From: Burkholderiales bacterium
GTDB taxonomy: Bacteria; Pseudomonadota; Gammaproteobacteria; Burkholderiales; CAIKXV01
DNA length: 6,736 nucleotides
Assembly (NCBI GenBank): GCA_019751575.1
Contig: JAIENF010000273.1
Location: forward strand, 1-6,736
Direction of reading: 5' to 3'
Below the pieces are notes generated by a model that saw only the letters and a program-made list of their open reading frames with translations, ran no database searches and was not told the DNA's origin. The position numbers were made by a program, and so were the translations under genes. The first letter of the stretch is position 1. The number at the start of each line of letters is the position of its first letter. This document shows positions 1-3,918 of the stretch, one piece after another.

Positions 1-1
1 G

Positions 2-682
2 GCGCTGACCGTGGCGCCCTTCGTGCAGAAGCGCCAGCCGTTCGACCCGCTGAACGACTTCGCGTTCATCACCACGATCGGCGTCACGCCGAACGTGCTG
101 ATCGTGACACCGGCGCTCGGCCTGGCCAGCGTCGCCGAACTGGTCGAGATGGCGCGCATGAAGAAGGGCGCGATGAACATGGCTTCGGCCGGGCCGGGGT
201 CGCAGAGCCACCTCGCCGGTGCATTGCTGCTCAGCCTGGGCAAGTTCGATTCGCTGCATGTCCCGTTCAAGGGTGGCGCAGCCGTACCGTCGGTGATGAG
301 CGGCGAGTCGCAGTGGTCCATCAACCCGGCCCCGTCCTCGCTCGGGCTGATCAAGGGCGGCAAGGTGAGGGCGCTGGGCCATACGCTGCCCAGGCGCACC
401 TCGCTGCTGCCGGACATGCCGGCGATCGCGGAGACGGTGCCCGGCTACAGCTACAGCGCGTGGAATGGCGTGATCGCGCCGAAGAAGACGCCGGCGCCGA
501 TCCTGGACCGGCTGCGCGGCGGGCTGGTGGCGACCATGGCGCGTCCTGAAGTCCGTACCCAGATGGCCTTGCAGGCCACCGAAATCATGCTCACCACGCC
601 CGAAGAGTTCCGCCGGCTGGTGCAGGAAACCATCAGCCACAATGTGAAGCTGGTGAAGGCACTGAACCTGAGCGCGGATTGA
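2..682 (+). CDS. Bug/TctC-family periplasmic solute-binding protein, 5'-truncated by window edge
   Basis: The reading frame is open from the first full codon at position 2 and ends at TGA 680-682, giving 226 residues. Bug proteins are usually about 320-330 residues, so roughly the first 100 residues, including the signal peptide and the N-terminal glycine-rich ligand loop, lie upstream. The GTG at 11 is internal: the codons before it (A-L-T) continue the family's pattern just ahead of the PFDPLNDFAFI block. Family landmarks seen are HVPFKGG (257-277), the LLPDMPAIAETVPGY segment and the WNGVIAPKKTP block. By family knowledge these proteins bind carboxylates or related small molecules in the periplasm, either for TctAB-type transporters or as orphan sensors; the ligand cannot be read from the sequence. 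The next gene encodes a second member of the same family and starts 7 nt after the stop, so the two probably share a transcript. Confidence 0.93.
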   Translation, partial: ALTVAPFVQKRQPFDPLNDFAFITTIGVTPNVLIVTPALGLASVAELVEMARMKKGAMNMASAGPGSQSHLAGALLLSLGKFDSLHVPFKGGAAVPSVMSGESQWSINPAPSSLGLIKGGKVRALGHTLPRRTSLLPDMPAIAETVPGYSYSAWNGVIAPKKTPAPILDRLRGGLVATMARPEVRTQMALQATEIMLTTPEEFRRLVQETISHNVKLVKALNLSAD

Positions 683-689
683 CGGACCG

Positions 690-1709
690 ATGAACGTTCG
701 AGACGCTGCCACCGCCACCTCCACTGCCGCCGTGCTCGCCGCGCTCGCGGGTGCGCCCCTCGTGCCGATCGCGCCTGCGCTCGCCGCGGCACCGCCAGTG
801 CCGGCCCGCGCGGCATGGCCCTTGAAGCCGGTGCGGCTCATCGTGCCGCAGAGTGCGGGGGGGTCCACCGACCTGGTCGCGCGTCCGCTCGCCACGCACC
901 TTTCGTCGGCCCTCGGCCAGAACGTGCTGGTCGACAACCGGCCCGGGGCTGGCAGCGTGATCGGCACCGAGATCGTCGCCCGGGCGGCACCCGACGGCCA
1001 CACCCTGCTGGCGGTCGCGGCCTCGTTCACGGCGACGCCCGCGCTGCATGCGAAGCTGCCGTTCGACAGCCAGCGCGATTTCGCCCCGATCACCGTGCTG
1101 TCGGCCTTCCCGAACCTGCTGGTGGTCCACCCGTCGCTGCCGGTGAAGACGGTGCAGGAGTTGCTGGCCCTCGCCCGCGCGAAGCCGGGCGTGCTCAACT
1201 ACGGCACCAGCGGGGCGGCTACCGGCACCCACATGTCGATGGAGCTGTTCATGCACCTGACCGGCACGCGCCTCGTGCACGTGCCCTACAAGGGGGGCGC
1301 TCCGTCGGTGCAGGCGCTGATGACCAACGAGGTCCAGGTCAACATGGCCACGATCTCCACGTCGCTGCCGCAGGTGCGCGCCGGCCGCCTGAGGGCGCTG
1401 GCGACCACCGGCGCGCGCCGGGCCGCCGTGTTGCCGGAACTGCCGACCGTCGCCGAGTCAGGCGTACCGGGTTTCGAGTATTCTTCATGGACGGGGCTGC
1501 TGGCGCCCGCGAAGACGCCGCGCCCGGTGATCGAACGGGTGCATGCGGAAGCCGTCAAGGCGGTGAACAATCCGGAAATGAAGGCATTGCTGGCCACCGA
1601 GGGGGCCGAGCCGGTAGGCAGCACGCCGGCCCAGTTTGCCGCCCAGATCAACGCCGAGATCGCGCGCTGGACACAGGTCGTGAAGGCGGCCGGCATCCGC
1701 GCCGACTGA
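690..1709 (+). CDS. Bug/TctC-family periplasmic solute-binding protein
   Basis: This is a complete 339-residue protein, the normal family length. The N-terminus is Sec-signal-like: one early Arg (R4), then an Ala/Leu-rich core to about residue 31, with a likely cleavage near A32-A34. The mature part starts with the Bug pattern WPLKPVRLIVPQSAGGSTD (residues 43-61); the GGSTD loop normally contacts the ligand carboxylate. It is followed by a DNRPGAG motif, PFDSQRDFAPI, HVPYKGG (from H197) and the SSWTGLLAPAKTP block. ATG 690 is chosen because an in-frame stop at 669-671 precedes it and later starts would remove the signal peptide. Only a weak GGA (684-686) precedes it, so translation may be coupled to the upstream gene, which ends 7 nt earlier. 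The neighbour is a diverged paralogue of this protein. No TctA or TctB membrane subunit is visible nearby, so transport versus sensing remains open. The substrate is unknown. Confidence 0.95.
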   Translation: MNVRDAATATSTAAVLAALAGAPLVPIAPALAAAPPVPARAAWPLKPVRLIVPQSAGGSTDLVARPLATHLSSALGQNVLVDNRPGAGSVIGTEIVARAAPDGHTLLAVAASFTATPALHAKLPFDSQRDFAPITVLSAFPNLLVVHPSLPVKTVQELLALARAKPGVLNYGTSGAATGTHMSMELFMHLTGTRLVHVPYKGGAPSVQALMTNEVQVNMATISTSLPQVRAGRLRALATTGARRAAVLPELPTVAESGVPGFEYSSWTGLLAPAKTPRPVIERVHAEAVKAVNNPEMKALLATEGAEPVGSTPAQFAAQINAEIARWTQVVKAAGIRAD

Positions 1710-1870
1710 GCCTGCAGTGGCGAACGCGGCCCGATGACCGAAACCGCGAGGTCTGCAGCGCCGGGTGGGCCTGCGTCGCGCGTCCGGGCTCAAGATTGCA
1801 CGCGCCGTGCCGAAACCAGATTGACGGGTCCACGCCTCGACCCCGCATCGCCCAGCCTCCGGAATCCTCG
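1710..1870. other. 161-nt intergenic gap between the Bug pair and the NMT1-like/kinase operon
   Basis: This is the only real gap in the window and separates two tight gene groups, so it is the natural place for a promoter of the downstream operon. I see no convincing sigma-70 promoter and no strong rho-independent terminator. The best inverted repeat is a weak 5-bp CGCGG (1725-1729) / CCGCG (1744-1748) pair with no T-run. The octamer CCGAAACC occurs twice, at 1738-1745 and 1810-1817, 72 nt apart. It could be an operator element or chance. No small ORF with a good ribosome-binding site was found here. Confidence 0.5.
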
Positions 1871-2908
1871 ATGACCGCAACCATACCGCGGCCAGTACGC
1901 ACCTTGCGGTCCTGCATGGCCGTCCTCAGAAGCGCAATGGCCTGCCTGATGGCCGTCCCAGCCTTCTGGGCCGCCAGCGCGCTCGCGGCCGGGTTGCCAT
2001 CGGCGCCGATGGTGATCGCAGTGCTCGAAAACACGTTCGCCGCGCCCGTCTATGTCGCGGCCGCGAACGGTTACTTTGCCGCGGAGGGCCTGAACGTGCG
2101 CCTGGACCGCTGCAAGGTCGGACGCACCTGCATGGAAAAGCTGCTGTCCGGGCAGGCGCGGTTCGCGACCTCCGCGGATACGCCGCTGATGTTCAGCAGC
2201 CTGAAGAACCCGGGTTTCTCGGTCCTCGCCACCCTGACGACCTCGAGCATGGAGAACCGGATCGTGGTGCGTACCGACCGCGGGATCCGCGCCGTGCCCG
2301 ACATCAAGGGCAAGCGCATCGGCGCGATCAAGGGGACCAGCAGCCATTACTTCATGCGCAGCGTCCTGACCTACAACGGATTCGGCCCGGCAGACGCGGA
2401 GGTGTCGTGGCTCGACCCTGACGACCTCAACGGTCCGATCGTGCGCGGGGAGGTCGATGCGGTTTCCGTGTTCGGCACCCAGGTGCACGACGTGCTGCGC
2501 GACCTCGGCGGTCGGGGCGTGGCGCTGCCCCCCATGCGCTATTTCAGCGTGATCTTCAACCTGGTCAGCGCACCCCGACGGGCGGGATCGAGCGAGGAAG
2601 ACGACGTGAAGCTGCTGCGTGCGCTGCGCCGCGCGGAGGACTACCTCCGCAAGAATCCCGAGCAGTCGATCAGGCTGGTGTCCGAGGCATTGAAGGTCGA
2701 TCGTGCGGCCATCGCCGCGACCTGGGGCCACTACGAGTTCCGGCTGCACCTGGGGCAGTCGCTGATACACGTGCTGGAGAGCCAGTTCCGATGGGCCACG
2801 CGCGAGCAACTGGTTCCGGCAGGCACGGCGATGCCCGACTTCCTCGACCTCCTGCGTCCCGGCCCCCTGCGGCAGCTGGACCCGCGCTCGGTGAGGCTGG
2901 TCCAGTGA
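1871..2908 (+). CDS. NMT1/SsuA-like (nitrate/sulfonate/taurine-type) periplasmic solute-binding protein, first of tandem pair
   Basis: This 345-residue protein has a Sec-type signal: basic n-region R7, R10, R13 and R20, a hydrophobic core at about 22-38 and a likely cleavage after ALA (residue 39). No lipobox is seen. The mature protein resembles the type-2 periplasmic-binding fold of SsuA/TauA/NMT1 proteins: VYVAAANGYFAAEGLNV near the start, then a GQARFATSADTPLMF segment, a DIKGKRIGAIKG loop and a VRGEVDAVSVF strand-helix. The mature part contains exactly two cysteines, C81 and C87, absent from the paralogue downstream. The reading frame is open far upstream (from 815), but that part is a shadow of the previous gene. 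ATG 1871 is chosen because it keeps the signal peptide and has GGAA at 1861-1864; ATG 1916 is a possible shorter start. The stop overlaps the next gene's start by 4 nt. No ABC permease or ATPase gene adjoins it. The ligand is unknown; presentation to the kinase encoded two genes downstream is inferred. Confidence 0.92.
   Translation: MTATIPRPVRTLRSCMAVLRSAMACLMAVPAFWAASALAAGLPSAPMVIAVLENTFAAPVYVAAANGYFAAEGLNVRLDRCKVGRTCMEKLLSGQARFATSADTPLMFSSLKNPGFSVLATLTTSSMENRIVVRTDRGIRAVPDIKGKRIGAIKGTSSHYFMRSVLTYNGFGPADAEVSWLDPDDLNGPIVRGEVDAVSVFGTQVHDVLRDLGGRGVALPPMRYFSVIFNLVSAPRRAGSSEEDDVKLLRALRRAEDYLRKNPEQSIRLVSEALKVDRAAIAATWGHYEFRLHLGQSLIHVLESQFRWATREQLVPAGTAMPDFLDLLRPGPLRQLDPRSVRLVQ
2890..2896 (+). promoter_or_regulatory. 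Ribosome-binding site that decides the GTG start at 2905
   Basis: GGTGAGG, a good Shine-Dalgarno-like sequence, ends 8 nt before GTG 2905. It lies inside the last codons of the upstream gene. It supports the GTG start, which overlaps the upstream TGA as GTGA, over any earlier in-frame start, and it suggests translational coupling of the two binding proteins. Confidence 0.7.
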
Positions 2909-3912
2909 GCGCCTGTCCCTCGCGGCGCCGGCTGCTCGCCGCCGGCACGACGCTGGCGCTCCTGCCGGGTGGCGCAGCCGCGCAGGCCACGTCCGGTGCC
3001 GGCCGAAGCCCGCTCACGCTGGCGGTCACCGACAGCCCCCATGCGCTGCCCGTGCTGCTTGCTGACAAGATGGGTTTCTTCGCGGCGGAAGGGCTCCCGC
3101 TGCGGGTGCTGCATTTCCCGGTCGGACGGATCGGACTCGAGCGGCTGCTGGCGGGCGAGGTGCAGTTCGCGACGGTTGCCGATGCGCCGATCATGTTCGC
3201 GAGCCTCAAGCGCAACGACTTCTCCATCATCGCGACGGTCACCCGCTCCATCGGTGACAACAGCATGGTCGTGCGCAACGACCGTGGCATCCAGAAGCCC
3301 GGCGACCTGCGCGGCAAGCGGATCGGCACGCCGCGTGCGTCCGGCGGGCATTTCTTCGTCGACACCTACCTGCTCTACTACGGGCTCACGACCGCCGACA
3401 TCACGCTGGTCCTGATGGAGCCGACCCGTGTCGTCGATGCCCTGGTGCGCGGCGAGGTCGATGCCGCCGGACTGTTCGGGACCTTCGCCTCCGACGCGCT
3501 GCGCCAGCTCGGGCCGAACGGCCGGATAGCGCCAGGCCCCGGATTCTTCGCGGTGAACTTCAACCTGGTCAGCGCGTCGGCCTCGGCCGGCGTCAGCGAT
3601 GCCGATGCGGCGAGGCTCCTGCGCGCCGTGGAGCGCGCGAACGAATTCATCCGGCGCAACCCGGCCGAGGCCCGGCAGGTGGCGGCCGGCATCCTGAAGA
3701 TCGACGTGAAGGAGGTGGAGCGTACCTGGGATGCCTTCGAGTACCGCCTGCACCTGTCGCAGCCGCTCGTGTCCCAGCTCGAGGCGCAGGTGCGCTGGGC
3801 GCTGCGCGAGAAGCTGGTGCCGCCCGGGACGCGGGCGCCGGAGTACCTCGACATGGTGCGGGTGGAGCCGCTGCGCCAGGTGGATCCGCGTGCGGTGCGC
3901 CTGGTCAGGTAA
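2905..3912 (+). CDS. NMT1/SsuA-like periplasmic solute-binding protein with Tat-like signal, second of tandem pair
   Basis: From GTG 2905 this gives 335 residues. The frame is open further upstream, to 2791, but that stretch lies inside the previous gene and would bury the signal peptide. The start is backed by the GGTGAGG site at 2890-2896. The N-terminus carries SRRRLL (residues 6-11), close to the twin-arginine consensus SRRxFLK, followed by a weakly hydrophobic core and an AAAQA cleavage region near residue 26. This suggests export of a folded protein through Tat, unlike its Sec-type neighbour. The mature part aligns along its whole length with the upstream paralogue: GFFAAEGLPLRV, EVQFATVADAPIMF, NDRGIQKPGDLRGKRIG, VRGEVDAAGLF and the closing PLRQVDPRAVRLV. 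It has no cysteine outside the signal region, and FPVGRIGLER replaces the paralogue's C-x5-C stretch. The stop TAA is 6 nt before the kinase gene and in the same frame. The ligand is unknown; a co-sensor role with the kinase is inferred. Confidence 0.92.
   Translation: MSACPSRRRLLAAGTTLALLPGGAAAQATSGAGRSPLTLAVTDSPHALPVLLADKMGFFAAEGLPLRVLHFPVGRIGLERLLAGEVQFATVADAPIMFASLKRNDFSIIATVTRSIGDNSMVVRNDRGIQKPGDLRGKRIGTPRASGGHFFVDTYLLYYGLTTADITLVLMEPTRVVDALVRGEVDAAGLFGTFASDALRQLGPNGRIAPGPGFFAVNFNLVSASASAGVSDADAARLLRAVERANEFIRRNPAEARQVAAGILKIDVKEVERTWDAFEYRLHLSQPLVSQLEAQVRWALREKLVPPGTRAPEYLDMVRVEPLRQVDPRAVRLVR
3907..3909 (+). promoter_or_regulatory. Probable weak ribosome-binding site of the kinase gene
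   Basis: AGG lies 9 nt before ATG 3919, within the last sense codons and stop of the upstream gene. It is short, so efficient translation of the kinase probably depends on ribosomes finishing the upstream gene. That would keep kinase levels below those of the binding proteins. Confidence 0.4.
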
Positions 3913-3918
3913 TCGCTG

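Noticed and set aside
857..863. Run of seven G in the second Bug gene as a possible slippage switch
   Set aside because: It encodes the conserved AGGS ligand loop, so the run is explained by protein constraint and GC bias.
1725..1748. CGCGG/CCGCG inverted repeat as a terminator
   Set aside because: The stem is only 5 bp with a 14-nt loop and no T-run follows.
1821..1849. TTGACG resembling a sigma-70 -35 box in the 161-nt gap
   Set aside because: At 17-nt spacing the -10 position reads CGCATC, with almost no match to TATAAT, so a promoter cannot be supported.
815..1870. Upstream extension of the first NMT1-like gene's frame to 815
   Set aside because: Most of this stretch overlaps the second Bug gene in another frame and gives low-complexity Arg/Gly/Ala sequence. 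The signal peptide begins after ATG 1871.
1790..2809. A 339-residue minus-strand open frame
   Set aside because: It is the antisense shadow of the first NMT1-like gene, with no family motif and no export or membrane signal.
2791..2904. Upstream ATG 2791 for the second NMT1-like gene
   Set aside because: It would add 38 residues of low-complexity sequence inside the preceding gene and hide the twin-arginine signal. GTG 2905 has a proper ribosome-binding site.
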